Of a stretch of DNA of 64,000 bases, positions 34,992-43,967 are shown piece after piece. A program made the translations under genes and the position numbers. The stretch lies in contig ONDP01000009.1 in NCBI GenBank assembly GCA_900316645.1, positions 1,272 to 65,271 on the forward strand, given 5' to 3'. This stretch comes from an uncultured Prevotellaceae bacterium. Its GTDB lineage: Bacteria > Bacteroidota > Bacteroidia > Bacteroidales > Bacteroidaceae. The stretch's first letter is position 1. Every line of letters starts with the position of its first letter. Below the pieces are notes generated by a model, which saw only the letters and a program-made list of their open reading frames with translations, was not told the origin of the DNA and searched no databases.

Positions 34992-36092
34992 TTAAACATT
35001 GAATCGGAAATGCATGATGTCGCCATCCTGCACCACATAGTCCTTGCCCTCGATACCCATCTTGCCTGCCTCGCGGACAGCAGCCTCAGAACCATACTGG
35101 ATATAGTCGTCATATTTGATAACCTCAGCGCGGATAAAGCCCTTTTCGAAGTCGGTGTGGATGACACCAGCACACTGAGGAGCCTTCCAGCCTTTCTTAT
35201 ACGTCCAGGCCTTCACCTCCATCTCACCGGCAGTGATGAAAGTCTCGAGGTTCAGCAGGGCATAAGCCTTCTTGATGAGGCGGTTCACACCACTCTCCTC
35301 CAGTCCCAGTTCCTCGAGGAACATCAACTTGTCCTCGTAGCTGTCGAGTTCAGCAATATCCTCTTCCGTCTTAGCAGCTATGATCATAGCCTCAGCCCCT
35401 TCTTCCTTAGCCAAAGCCTCAACGCGCTTGGTGAAGTCGTTACCCGACTTGGCATCAGCCTCGCCTACGTTGCAGACGTAGAGCACGGGTTTGGCAGTGA
35501 GCAGGAACAGATTACGAGCACAGTCCTGTTCCTCCTTCGATTCGAATTCCACGATACGGGCATTCTTACCTTGATCCAGCACCTCTTTATAGGCTTTCAG
35601 CACAGTCACCTCCACCTTAGCCTCCTTATTGCCGGCAGCAGCAGCCTTCTCCGTCTTAGCCAGACGCGACTCGATGGTCTCCAAGTCTTTCAGTTGCAGT
35701 TCCGTGTCAATAATCTCCTTGTCGCGAATAGGGTCGATAGTACCATCCACATGGGTGATATTATCGTCTTCGAAACAACGCAACACATGGATAATAGCAT
35801 CCGTTTCGCGAATGTTACCAAGGAACTTATTGCCCAGACCCTCACCCTTTGAGGCACCTTTTACGAGTCCGGCAATATCAACTATTTCACATGTTGCAGG
35901 AACAATACGTCCTGGGTGTACTATCTCAGCCAATTTCGTGAGTCGTTCGTCAGGAACAGTAATCACACCCACGTTAGGTTCAATCGTACAGAAAGGAAAA
36001 TTAGCTGCCTGAGCCTTAGCGCTCGACAGGCAGTTGAACAATGTAGACTTGCCCACATTAGGCAGTCCCACAATACCACATTTTAATGACAT
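34992..36092 (-). CDS. ychF: Redox-regulated ATPase/GTPase YchF
   Basis: A 366-residue Obg-family P-loop protein linked to ribosomes and stress responses; YchF/OLA1 members prefer ATP. G1 is [12 protein letters not shown] at residues 8-19, G3 is [10 protein letters not shown] near 70-79, and the altered G4 is VCNVGEAD near 214. The C-terminal TGS domain runs from about 285 to the end. A -7 box TAATTTTG on the minus strand (complement of 36121-36128) is 29 bases upstream of the ATG. Confidence 0.95.
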   Translation of the reverse strand: MSLKCGIVGLPNVGKSTLFNCLSSAKAQAANFPFCTIEPNVGVITVPDERLTKLAEIVHPGRIVPATCEIVDIAGLVKGASKGEGLGNKFLGNIRETDAIIHVLRCFEDDNITHVDGTIDPIRDKEIIDTELQLKDLETIESRLAKTEKAAAAGNKEAKVEVTVLKAYKEVLDQGKNARIVEFESKEEQDCARNLFLLTAKPVLYVCNVGEADAKSGNDFTKRVEALAKEEGAEAMIIAAKTEEDIAELDSYEDKLMFLEELGLEESGVNRLIKKAYALLNLETFITAGEMEVKAWTYKKGWKAPQCAGVIHTDFEKGFIRAEVIKYDDYIQYGSEAAVREAGKMGIEGKDYVVQDGDIMHFRFNV

Positions 36093-36221
36093 CTTTTAAA
36101 TAAACGTTTATTTCTGGCTGCAAAATTATGAAAAAAAGTCCAAAGGCAATGCAAATGATAGATAATTTTCACTTTTCACTTTTCACTTTTCACTTCTTTT
36201 TGTACCTTTGCACGCACAAAA

Positions 36222-37127
36222 ATGCAAAACAGTAAAGTATTCTATCACTTTGTCGCCTTTATCGTGGTGGCTATATGGGGGTCCACATTCGTGTTCACCA
36301 AACTATTGCTATTGGGTGGACTGACAGCAGCCCAGATATTCACCCTGCGCTTCATCATAGCCTACATTCTGATGCTGGGTTTCTGCCTGTACAAGGGCAT
36401 CCGCTGGGTGGCTAAGTGTTGGCAGGACGAGGTGTTGCTGGCCATATTGGGCATTGCGGGTGGTTCGCTCTATTTTCTGGCAGAAAACAATGCTATGAAC
36501 TATACCACCACAACTAATACCTCGCTCATAGTCAGTCTCAGCCCACTCTTCGCCTCAGCCCTTATCAGCCTGTTCTACAAGTCGCAGCGCCTCAACAGGA
36601 TACAGGTCATTGGTTCGCTGATGGCTGCTGTTGGTGTGGTGATGGTGGTGATGAACGGCCATTTCGTGCTCCATCTTTCTCCCAAAGGCGATGTGCTGGC
36701 TTTTTCGGCTGCTCTCTGCTGGGCAGTTTACAGTCTGCTGATGATTTATGCCAATGCCAAGTACGACACCCTCTTTATTACCCGTAAAGTGTTTTTCTAT
36801 GGACTATTGGCCATGATTCCCTATTTCATCCTTTATCCAGGGTTAGGCATCCAGCAACTCATAGGCCACAGAGACCTTATTTGGAATCTGCTTTTCCTGG
36901 GTTGTGTAGCCTCCATGCTCTGTTTCCTGGCTTGGAATTGGGTATTAAAAAAGTTGGGGGCAGTAGTAGCCACTAACTATGTCTATTTCAATCCCGTCAC
37001 CACCATCATCTTTGCCTGGCTCATCCTCTCCGAGCAAATCACCATCTATTTCCTCATCGGCACCCTCCTCATCCTCGTAGGTATGGTGATGGTGGATAAG
37101 TTCAATAGGGTTGAGCAATCCCGTTAA
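36222..37127 (+). CDS. EamA-family drug/metabolite transporter
   Basis: A 301-residue inner-membrane protein with ten predicted helices in two repeats of five, the EamA (DMT) fold. The first repeat opens VVAIWGSTFVFTKLLLLGG near residues 16-34 and ends NGHFVLHL; the second opens GDVLAFSAALCWAVYSLLMI near 154-173. The substrate cannot be read. A -7 box TACCTTTG at 36203-36210 lies 11 bases before the ATG, so the leader is very short. GAAAAGT-type heptads (36170-36195) lie just upstream, between the ychF and EamA promoters. Confidence 0.88.
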   Translation: MQNSKVFYHFVAFIVVAIWGSTFVFTKLLLLGGLTAAQIFTLRFIIAYILMLGFCLYKGIRWVAKCWQDEVLLAILGIAGGSLYFLAENNAMNYTTTTNTSLIVSLSPLFASALISLFYKSQRLNRIQVIGSLMAAVGVVMVVMNGHFVLHLSPKGDVLAFSAALCWAVYSLLMIYANAKYDTLFITRKVFFYGLLAMIPYFILYPGLGIQQLIGHRDLIWNLLFLGCVASMLCFLAWNWVLKKLGAVVATNYVYFNPVTTIIFAWLILSEQITIYFLIGTLLILVGMVMVDKFNRVEQSR

Positions 37128-37480
37128 TCGGGAAACGAAAAAATTTCTTTACATTTCCAAAAACCTATTAATCCTAACAATTGTTCCCATTAAGGGGAAA
37201 AATTGTGAGCATTAAGGGTAAAAAATATTCTGGCAGGCGAGGAAAATATTTTTTGTAGGCCTGCGCGCAAAAATGCCCTGATTATCGGCAATCTGCCACT
37301 TTTAGACGGCAGCAGTCTTCCCATTTCGAAATATCTTTACATACCCTTCTTGCAAGAGAGGTGTGAGGGATGTGTTGTTATTTATTGTAAAATGACTGCT
37401 TATTCTCCTATAAGGTACGCTTATTTTCCAATACTCGTTCCTTATTAAATGAATAAGCAGTCATTCTAATTTATGATAGC
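37128..37480. other. Gene-free stretch with short repeats
   Basis: No gene is supported in these 353 bases. CATTAAGGG occurs twice (about 37191 and 37208). CAATTGTTCCC and GGGGAAAAATTG form an imperfect stem. A GCAGGC/GCCTGC pair encloses an A/T-rich loop near 37233-37264. A perfect 15-bp inverted repeat ends the stretch. The mixture of AT-rich sequence and GC-rich stems suggests a structured RNA or a decayed small element, but nothing specific is recognised. Confidence 0.5.
37391..37465. repeat. Perfect 15-bp inverted repeat with 45-bp loop
   Basis: AATGACTGCTTATTC (37391-37405) and GAATAAGCAGTCATT (37451-37465) are exact complements. No T run follows on the minus strand, so a plain terminator is not evident. 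It lies 15 bases beyond the end of the next minus-strand gene and could stabilise its mRNA end or be the termini of a miniature element. Confidence 0.75.
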
Positions 37481-38704
37481 TTACATTTTTACAATCTTAC
37501 CAACGACATTGGTATAGCCAACTACCCCATTAGGATTGTAAATATAGATATTTGATCCTTTGTGTGAGATAAAATTGCCATCAGCGTCCATAAAATTATT
37601 ATTAAGATTTTCCCAAATCTTAGTATATCCCCAATCGGTAAAGCCTGTTTCTATGTCTTTGCCAATGGGTTGTGGCGAATCAAATGATCCTACTTTCCAG
37701 TATAGTGTATTGTTGTTATCGTTTGAATTTCCTCGAGTCAAAAGATTGCCATTTGCATCGGCACAGAACCAATCAAAGGTATTATTTATGGTAGGTGGCA
37801 TTTTTGCATATTCTTCCCATTTTCCAGGAGTCAATAAATTCATTCTGTAAATACGTCGTTTACAGGATGCATATAGATAATCTCCAGCTTGCTGTATTTT
37901 TTCAATATGTAAATATGTACCCCCATATGTACCTCTTTGTGTTTCTTGAACAACATAAGGCTCCTTGTTAATATTATAATAGGAGACTTTTCCAGTAATA
38001 GGACAACGTTTTGCTCCATCTGAGGATTTGCTCCAAATGGTACCATCCAATATCATGAAACCTTCATTTTGCTTGTTAGGAGTTGTGCCATCAAGGTCAT
38101 ATTCATAATTATATCCTCTTACTTGTTTTACTGCTTTTAATTTTTTAACATCCCAAATTGTTACATTTTCAGTTTCACAATCATAAGTCAATAAGTAATT
38201 ATCGCTACCAACATACATAGTTCCCTGTTTAGATGCATAAAGGCTATGTGATGTTTCTACAGACTTTCCGTCATATAAATAAACACCGCCACACTCAGAA
38301 CTTATCCCAGAGGCAGAAAATTGAAAGAATAGTTTATCACCACAAACTAATATACTATAAATCCTTGGACGTGCTCCTTCATAAATGCCAGCAATGCCAG
38401 GTATAATAGTTTTCAAGTCACCTGTTTTTCGGTCAATGGCCATTACAGCATTATTATCATTGGTTTCAACATAATAGATGTAGTCCTTTGTAACTTGAAC
38501 GCTTCTGATGTCTTTTCCCCAACTATAAATAGCACAATTTTTGTTGACCTTAGCAACAGGTTTTACCACAGTAGTCTTAACAGGTTTTCTAGTTACCTTC
38601 TTTTTGCGATTTTGCGCATTAACATTAAGGCAGAAGACTAATACTAGTAAAAGAATACTCCAAATTCGAAGCGAAAAATGAATAGAACAATTTATTTTCT
38701 TCAT
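37481..38704 (-). CDS. Exported beta-propeller-like protein, unknown
   Basis: A 407-residue protein with a signal peptide (SILLLVLVFCLNVNAQ near residues 16-31) and a lysine-rich segment RKKKVTRKPVKTTVVKP after cleavage. The rest is a series of beta-strand repeats of the type DYIYYVETNDNNAVMAIDRK and GDKLFFQFSASG, as in propellers of the DUF5050 or PQQ kind. No catalytic residues are recognised. The next two genes on the same strand share its exported character, and one starts with a similar QKKKGTVRKTVSK segment. Product and partners unknown. Confidence 0.7.
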   Translation of the reverse strand: MKKINCSIHFSLRIWSILLLVLVFCLNVNAQNRKKKVTRKPVKTTVVKPVAKVNKNCAIYSWGKDIRSVQVTKDYIYYVETNDNNAVMAIDRKTGDLKTIIPGIAGIYEGARPRIYSILVCGDKLFFQFSASGISSECGGVYLYDGKSVETSHSLYASKQGTMYVGSDNYLLTYDCETENVTIWDVKKLKAVKQVRGYNYEYDLDGTTPNKQNEGFMILDGTIWSKSSDGAKRCPITGKVSYYNINKEPYVVQETQRGTYGGTYLHIEKIQQAGDYLYASCKRRIYRMNLLTPGKWEEYAKMPPTINNTFDWFCADANGNLLTRGNSNDNNNTLYWKVGSFDSPQPIGKDIETGFTDWGYTKIWENLNNNFMDADGNFISHKGSNIYIYNPNGVVGYTNVVGKIVKM

Positions 38705-38760
38705 AGCTGATGAGTTTTGAATTAATTTTTATAAGAATCTCACATACTGACTCATTACAA

Positions 38761-39339
38761 TTAATAATAGGTAATTGTTCTTGTCTCAACATTGCCTTTC
38801 TGTGTCTTACGCTTTGTCCAGTTGCCTTGGCTGTCGCGCGAGAGAATTGTGAAAATGGCTACATTCTTACCAGAACCACCCATGTCGCCATAGCTGAACG
38901 ACTCCTTGGTGCATTCACCTTCACTATTATAAGTATAGGTGGCAACATCGCGTCCGTCCATATACACAGTTACAAGCTTGGTTAAAAGACCATTATTGTT
39001 ATAGGTAAACAGTTGACCAGTTTCTTCACCATCGCCCATCTGGATGATGCGACCTTTGTTGTCACGTTTTACAGAACCGTAGTTAAACCAAGGCTTGTTT
39101 CCGTTCTCTGAAGTCCACATTCCATTACGGTCGAAACCCAACTTGCGAGTTTGGTCTTTGGTTGTCCACACGCATTCCTTTACAGGACCCCGCAGGGCAA
39201 AAATACCCAATTCACCTTGAGCATTGAAATTAATAACGATGTTTTTGCTGACAGTTTTTCTGACTGTTCCCTTTTTCTTTTGTGCCATTCCTGACAGGCA
39301 GAGGATGGCCATTAGGGCAATAAGTGTTACTTTCTTCAT
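38761..39339 (-). CDS. Exported YD-repeat-like small protein, unknown
   Basis: A 192-residue protein with a signal peptide (MKKVTLIALMAILCLSGMAQ) and a basic KKKGTVRKTVSK segment. The mature part shows RHS/YD-like strands: FDRNGMWTSENGN, DNKGRIIQMGDGEETGQLFT, YNNNGLLTKLVTVY and YNSEGECTKESFSY. Such repeats form beta sheets that bind sugars or wrap toxins; at this size it is too small for an RHS shell. No toxin or immunity partner is seen nearby. Function unknown. Confidence 0.7.
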   Translation of the reverse strand: MKKVTLIALMAILCLSGMAQKKKGTVRKTVSKNIVINFNAQGELGIFALRGPVKECVWTTKDQTRKLGFDRNGMWTSENGNKPWFNYGSVKRDNKGRIIQMGDGEETGQLFTYNNNGLLTKLVTVYMDGRDVATYTYNSEGECTKESFSYGDMGGSGKNVAIFTILSRDSQGNWTKRKTQKGNVETRTITYY

Positions 39340-39367
39340 AGCTGTTATAGTTTTAAAAAATTAGATA

Positions 39368-41380
39368 TTATTTTTTATATAGTACTACCTGGAGGTTCTT
39401 ACCGTCGCCCTCAGCATAGCCGGAAACGAGACTTTCGTTGCCACCAAGGTGGAAGCGCCATTGATTGCCTTGGGCGTCGTTGCCCCAAAAGGTTGTGTTG
39501 CCCTCATTGTCATCCTGAGCGTCGCTTTCAAGTTTGATGGTAGCACTATATTTGACGTTCCTATAGACGGCACTGAGACTATTGCCGGTTTTGGTAATAG
39601 AGAATTCGATAGGGAAACCAGCCATTTCCCCTTTGAATTCTGAAGTTCCTTCAGGAAGAAGTCCGACAAGACCAGATATATCAGAATTGTTGTTTACTTC
39701 TGAAGAGGATTCAGCCTCCGACTGCTCCTCTTCAGCTTCTTCATTTTTTTCCTTTTTTTCCTTTTCAGGAACAGAGAGGGCTTTTGCAGTATAGATTTCT
39801 TTACCTTCCTCTGTGAAGTAAGACTCCATCTCAGAGATTGGAATCATCACTTCTCCAAACCCATGATTGACAGACCAGGTCACCCTGCAACTGTCATTGG
39901 CTGCTGGCAGGACAGAGAAACCATCCCCTAGGAAAATGGGCAGGTTTTCCTTATAGTATTTCTGGATGATGGGCTCTAAAGTTTCAGGGGCGATGGACAC
40001 CATTTCATCCATCTGCATGATGTGACCATCAGAGAAACGGATAACGCGGAAATAGGTATCGGGTGCACCATTGAAATAGACACCGTCGTCCACTTGGAAT
40101 GTCACACTCAGTTCATTCTGATAGACACTCTCGATGTAGAGTTGGCAAACAGGAGGTTCTGGAGCCTCAGTTTCTTTCATATAGTTATTGGCAAACTTCT
40201 GATAGCGCTGGTTGCAGTCGTCGATAATCTCATGCAAGCTACCCTCCTTAGGAGTTCCAACTACATCTTCCTTACACAGTTCAGAGTTAGCAATGATCTC
40301 ACGCAGTCCTTTCGTAATGTTCTGTTCTCTGTCACCATCGCCTTTTGGAATATCAATTGTAATCTGATAGTATCCCTCCATCACCTCGTAGGTTTCAAAT
40401 TCAATGCCCTTACCACTGCCAATCAGCGAGATAAGCCAAAGAATCAAGGCCACCACAGCAATCGCACCTGCTCCGATGCCTAATTTCTTCTTGTTGACAA
40501 TAGTCCACTCTTTTGCTTTCCCAAATAAAGGAATCAGTGCAGCTTTGACAGAACGGGAATCCTTCTCCTCCTCAGTCTTCGTTTCTGCTACTGCCTCAGT
40601 AGGTACTACGGCCAGACTATCATCACCAGGTCCACCATTCATAATCTGATACCATCCGATAAATGGATAAACAAGGGCAAAGAACATAAATACCAATGCA
40701 CAGATGATGACAGCTATTCCCACAAAGCCACCTACATATAATAGCCACGTTGGGTTGGAGCTTCCCTTCAATGATGCGAAAGCTATTAAGGCGAGCAATC
40801 CGAAGATCAATGCAACAACTATCGGCATCAGCATCAGTCGGATATTGCAAACGGCAGCATAGCGCAATTTCTTGGCACCTGTTTGAGATGCAGCACTAAA
40901 GGCAGGACTCGTCATCAAGACGCCAAAGGCATTCTTCATCTTGAAATAGGCAACCAATGTCGCTACCCATACGGCAAGACTAATCAAGGTTCCCAGGAAT
41001 GGAATGCTGAACAAAATGCCAAAGACGGCTCCTGCTGCAAAGCAACAAATCAGAACAATAACAGCAGTGCGTACTTTCTGTATATTCGTGGCTGCATCAG
41101 TATTACTCTGCATAGCTGCAAAGCGCGTCAGGCCTAACAGGTAGAGCACATAACCCACTACAACAGCAGCCTTTGCCAAGAACCCCAGCGTATGGATGCT
41201 GGTAAAGAATGTTTGCAATCCGCTATTTCCACTTGGCAGATATTTTGCCACCAATTCAAAGATGAACACCCCATACGATACATAATCATACAACACATTG
41301 ATAATGCCTGCAACAGCAATTACAATCACGCCCCAGAAGATTTTCTGAGTACTTTCTTTCCATAAAATACTTTTTTCCAT
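39368..41380 (-). CDS. Large membrane protein with periplasmic C-terminal region, unknown
   Basis: A 670-residue protein. About six hydrophobic helices span residues 15-245, then a short cytoplasmic stretch and another helix near 298-320 (LGIGAGAIAVVALILWLISLIG). The remaining 350 residues are hydrophilic. They contain an acidic segment with EKKEKNEEAEEEQSEAESSSE near 545-565 (given as seen) and a C-terminal beta-rich domain ending LQVVLYKK. The N-terminal part resembles DUF4064/DUF4234-like four-helix proteins only loosely. A -7 box TATCTTTG on the minus strand lies about 25 bases upstream. Function unknown. Confidence 0.7.
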   Translation of the reverse strand: MEKSILWKESTQKIFWGVIVIAVAGIINVLYDYVSYGVFIFELVAKYLPSGNSGLQTFFTSIHTLGFLAKAAVVVGYVLYLLGLTRFAAMQSNTDAATNIQKVRTAVIVLICCFAAGAVFGILFSIPFLGTLISLAVWVATLVAYFKMKNAFGVLMTSPAFSAASQTGAKKLRYAAVCNIRLMLMPIVVALIFGLLALIAFASLKGSSNPTWLLYVGGFVGIAVIICALVFMFFALVYPFIGWYQIMNGGPGDDSLAVVPTEAVAETKTEEEKDSRSVKAALIPLFGKAKEWTIVNKKKLGIGAGAIAVVALILWLISLIGSGKGIEFETYEVMEGYYQITIDIPKGDGDREQNITKGLREIIANSELCKEDVVGTPKEGSLHEIIDDCNQRYQKFANNYMKETEAPEPPVCQLYIESVYQNELSVTFQVDDGVYFNGAPDTYFRVIRFSDGHIMQMDEMVSIAPETLEPIIQKYYKENLPIFLGDGFSVLPAANDSCRVTWSVNHGFGEVMIPISEMESYFTEEGKEIYTAKALSVPEKEKKEKNEEAEEEQSEAESSSEVNNNSDISGLVGLLPEGTSEFKGEMAGFPIEFSITKTGNSLSAVYRNVKYSATIKLESDAQDDNEGNTTFWGNDAQGNQWRFHLGGNESLVSGYAEGDGKNLQVVLYKK

Positions 41381-41487
41381 TTTCGGTTTTAGTTACTGAT
41401 AATGTTGCAAAGATATAAAAAAGTATGCAAATGTGATGAAAGATTTTGTTTTTTTCTCTATTTCGTATGAAAAGTTTGCTATTTTGG

Positions 41488-41517
41488 TTGTTTATTTGTC
41501 TTTTTTTCGTATCTTTG
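41488..41517 (+). promoter_or_regulatory. Promoter of the solute-binding protein/sensor operon
   Basis: TTG at 41488-41490 and TATCTTTG at 41510-41517 are 19 bases apart. Because this lies inside the longest open frame (from 41446), it argues that the true start codon is downstream. Confidence 0.65.
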
Positions 41518-41538
41518 TGGCAAACTAATCGAAGGCAC

Positions 41539-42486
41539 TTGAAACTATGTAGCATCAGAAAGGCATTGTTGGGACTTATGCTATTCGCGTCCCTTCCGTC
41601 ATGGGCTGAACAGTTCGTGTTTACTACGTCGTGGACAGCACAGGCGCAGTTTGCCGGTTATTACATTGCCAAGGAAAAGGGTTTCTATCGTGCCGAGGGG
41701 CTTGATGTAGTCATACAGCATCCGTCGCTGACAACATCGTTGCTGCAACGTCTGCAAGATGAAAAGTCTGACGGAGTGATGCTGACGCTGATGACAGCTA
41801 TCGACCTTACGTCGCAGGGTATTCCTATGGTGAATATCTTCCAGGAGTCGATGAATAACAGTAATTTGCTGATATCACGTTGGAATAACGACCCTCTGAA
41901 GTTGAGGGGCAAGAAAGTGGCGGTCTTCAATACCGACCTCAACTATATCGTCTTTATTCTGGACAGGAAGGAAAAGATGAATTACGAATGGGTGCGTTTC
42001 ACCAGTCAGGTTAATCTGTTCCTCTCCGGTGCTGTTGATGCAATGATAGCTTTGAGTTATAATGAGTATTATCAGCTGTTGCAGTCTGGGTTCAAGTTGA
42101 CAAGAGAAAATGTCTATCGTTTCAGTGAGCATGGGTATAACATACAGGAACATGGTGTTTACGTGACGCCAGCGTATTACCGCACCCACCAAGAGCAATG
42201 CAAGAAGTTTGCCCGCGCCAGCAGAAAGGGGTGGGAGTGGGCTGCCCGGCATCCTGATGAGGCTTTGGACATAGTGATGAAATATGTGCGCAAACACAGT
42301 GCCCCCACCAATCGGACCATGCAACGGCTGATGTTGGAGGAAGTGTTGCGTCTGCAGATAGACCGTGATTCTAAAAAGCGCGAATTCAAGTTGCGTCGCG
42401 ACATGGTGGAGAAGGCGAGTCGCCTGATGCGTGAAAGCGGTATCATTAGCCGCCAGATAACCTACGAAGAACTGATGGGCCGATGA
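41539..42486 (+). CDS. NMT1/THI5-like periplasmic solute-binding protein
   Basis: The TTG start at 41539 is chosen because the promoter lies upstream of it and it yields a good signal peptide (IRKALLGLMLFASLPSWA). The frame also opens at 41446 and at the ATG at 41467, so the start is uncertain. The mature protein begins FVFTTSWTAQAQFAGYYIAKEKGFYRAEGLDVVI, the NMT1 domain opening of pyrimidine- and sulfonate-type ABC binding proteins. No permease or ATPase gene is nearby. The next two genes are Cache sensors, so this protein may present a ligand to them rather than to a transporter. The stop overlaps the next ATG. Confidence 0.82.
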   Translation: MKLCSIRKALLGLMLFASLPSWAEQFVFTTSWTAQAQFAGYYIAKEKGFYRAEGLDVVIQHPSLTTSLLQRLQDEKSDGVMLTLMTAIDLTSQGIPMVNIFQESMNNSNLLISRWNNDPLKLRGKKVAVFNTDLNYIVFILDRKEKMNYEWVRFTSQVNLFLSGAVDAMIALSYNEYYQLLQSGFKLTRENVYRFSEHGYNIQEHGVYVTPAYYRTHQEQCKKFARASRKGWEWAARHPDEALDIVMKYVRKHSAPTNRTMQRLMLEEVLRLQIDRDSKKREFKLRRDMVEKASRLMRESGIISRQITYEELMGR

Positions 42487-43967
42487 AGAGTATAATAGGA
42501 AGAATACGCCGTTCGCTGTCTATGCGTCTCAGTATATGGGTGACGCTGATAGTTACTGCCATCTTCGTGGCAGCATTCAGTCTGATGTTCTCTGAGACGC
42601 GTGAATTGGTGAGGGACGAGGCGTTGGGTAAGGCCGGCAAGACTTTGGAGAGTACCGTGTTGCATATCGATAATACGCTGCATAGGGTGGAGGTGGCTGC
42701 CAATAATATGCTATTCAATATCGAACATAACTTGGACAATCCTGATATGATGTTCGACATGAGCCGGCAGGTGTTGGTGGATAATCCGGAACTGACGGGT
42801 TGTAGCATATCCTTCGAGCCATTCTTCTTTAAGGAGAAAGGCCGTTATTTCTCCGCTTATTCCTATAATGACGGTGACAGCATACAGACCGAGAACGAAG
42901 GCAACGACAGATACCAGTATCACTATATGGACTGGTATCTGATACCCAAGTTGCTTAACCGTCCCTATTGGATAGAACCGTTCTTCGAAGATGCCACTGA
43001 CGGTATTGTGGTCAAGGACGTCTTTTCTTCTTATAGCCAGCCTATTCACAACGAGAAGGGAGAAACGGTAGGTACTTTCTCAGTGGATATCTGTCTGGGC
43101 TGGTTCTCAGATACCGTATCGGCAGCCAAGCCCTATCCCCACTCCTATAGTATCCTGTTGGGTAAGGGTGGCACCTATCTCGTTCATCCGGACAGTACCA
43201 AGCTGTTCTATGAAACCATCTTTACCCAGACGCTGGAAGGTCCCGACTCTGCTATGACGGAACTGGGTAAGGCCATGTTGGAAGGCGAGAGCGGATATAA
43301 GGTGTTGACGATTGACGGCGAGGAATGCTTTGTGTTCTACAAGCCGTTTAAGAAGACCGACTGGAGTGTTGCCATCATCTGTCCGAGCAGTGATATCGTG
43401 TCAGAGTATGCGCGACTGAGGAATGCCGTTATGGCGATTTCTATAGTGGGTATTCTGCTCCTGCTCATCTTTACCCGAACGGTGATTCGCAAAAATCTCC
43501 TTCCACTCAAAGATTTGGCGCATTCAGCCAAGCGTGTTGCCGATGCACACTTCACGGGCAGTGTGCAAGAGAGTCACCGAACGGACGAGATAGGGCGCTT
43601 GGAAAACAGTTTCCGAACCATGCAGCAATCACTGGCAGGCTATGTCGGCGAGGTGCGCCAGCAAACGGAGAATCTTGAACTTCGCAACAAGGAATTGGAG
43701 GAAGCCTACGAACTGGCCAAAGAAGACGAGCACATGAAGACGGCAGTGCTCCATCACATGACAGGGCAGATGGCTGAGCCGATATCGCGGATATCCAGTA
43801 TTGCACAAACCATTCATGACGAATATCAGACAACCGGCAACGAGGCGTTGCAGGCCATGACTGCCAAGGTAACCGAGGAGACGGCAGAAGTAACCCGTCT
43901 GTTGGATCAGTTGCTCAAGGCGGCACGCGAGGAGATTCGTCCACAGAGAAAGGAGGATGCGTCATGA
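42483..43967 (+). CDS. Cache/HAMP sensor with kinase dimerisation helix but no ATPase domain
   Basis: A 494-residue inner-membrane sensor. Helix one is at about 17-37. A periplasmic dCache-like domain (about 40-310) includes CSISFEPFFFKEKGRYFSAY and IHNEKGETVGTFSVDICLGW. Helix two is at about 316-338 and the HAMP at about 340-395. A coiled coil with HHMTGQMAEPISRISSIAQT near 424-443 looks like a HisKA H-box with His424 or His425. The protein stops about 50 residues later, with no ATP-binding domain. It is a paralogue of the next gene, aligned through Cache and HAMP. It may dimerise with or antagonise that kinase. Start and stop codons overlap both neighbours. Confidence 0.82.
   Translation: MKSIIGRIRRSLSMRLSIWVTLIVTAIFVAAFSLMFSETRELVRDEALGKAGKTLESTVLHIDNTLHRVEVAANNMLFNIEHNLDNPDMMFDMSRQVLVDNPELTGCSISFEPFFFKEKGRYFSAYSYNDGDSIQTENEGNDRYQYHYMDWYLIPKLLNRPYWIEPFFEDATDGIVVKDVFSSYSQPIHNEKGETVGTFSVDICLGWFSDTVSAAKPYPHSYSILLGKGGTYLVHPDSTKLFYETIFTQTLEGPDSAMTELGKAMLEGESGYKVLTIDGEECFVFYKPFKKTDWSVAIICPSSDIVSEYARLRNAVMAISIVGILLLLIFTRTVIRKNLLPLKDLAHSAKRVADAHFTGSVQESHRTDEIGRLENSFRTMQQSLAGYVGEVRQQTENLELRNKELEEAYELAKEDEHMKTAVLHHMTGQMAEPISRISSIAQTIHDEYQTTGNEALQAMTAKVTEETAEVTRLLDQLLKAAREEIRPQRKEDAS

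Noticed and set aside
41446-41538. Upstream start for the solute-binding protein at 41446 or 41467
   Set aside because: A Bacteroidetes promoter lies inside this stretch and a better signal peptide starts at 41539; the ATG at 41467 cannot be wholly excluded.
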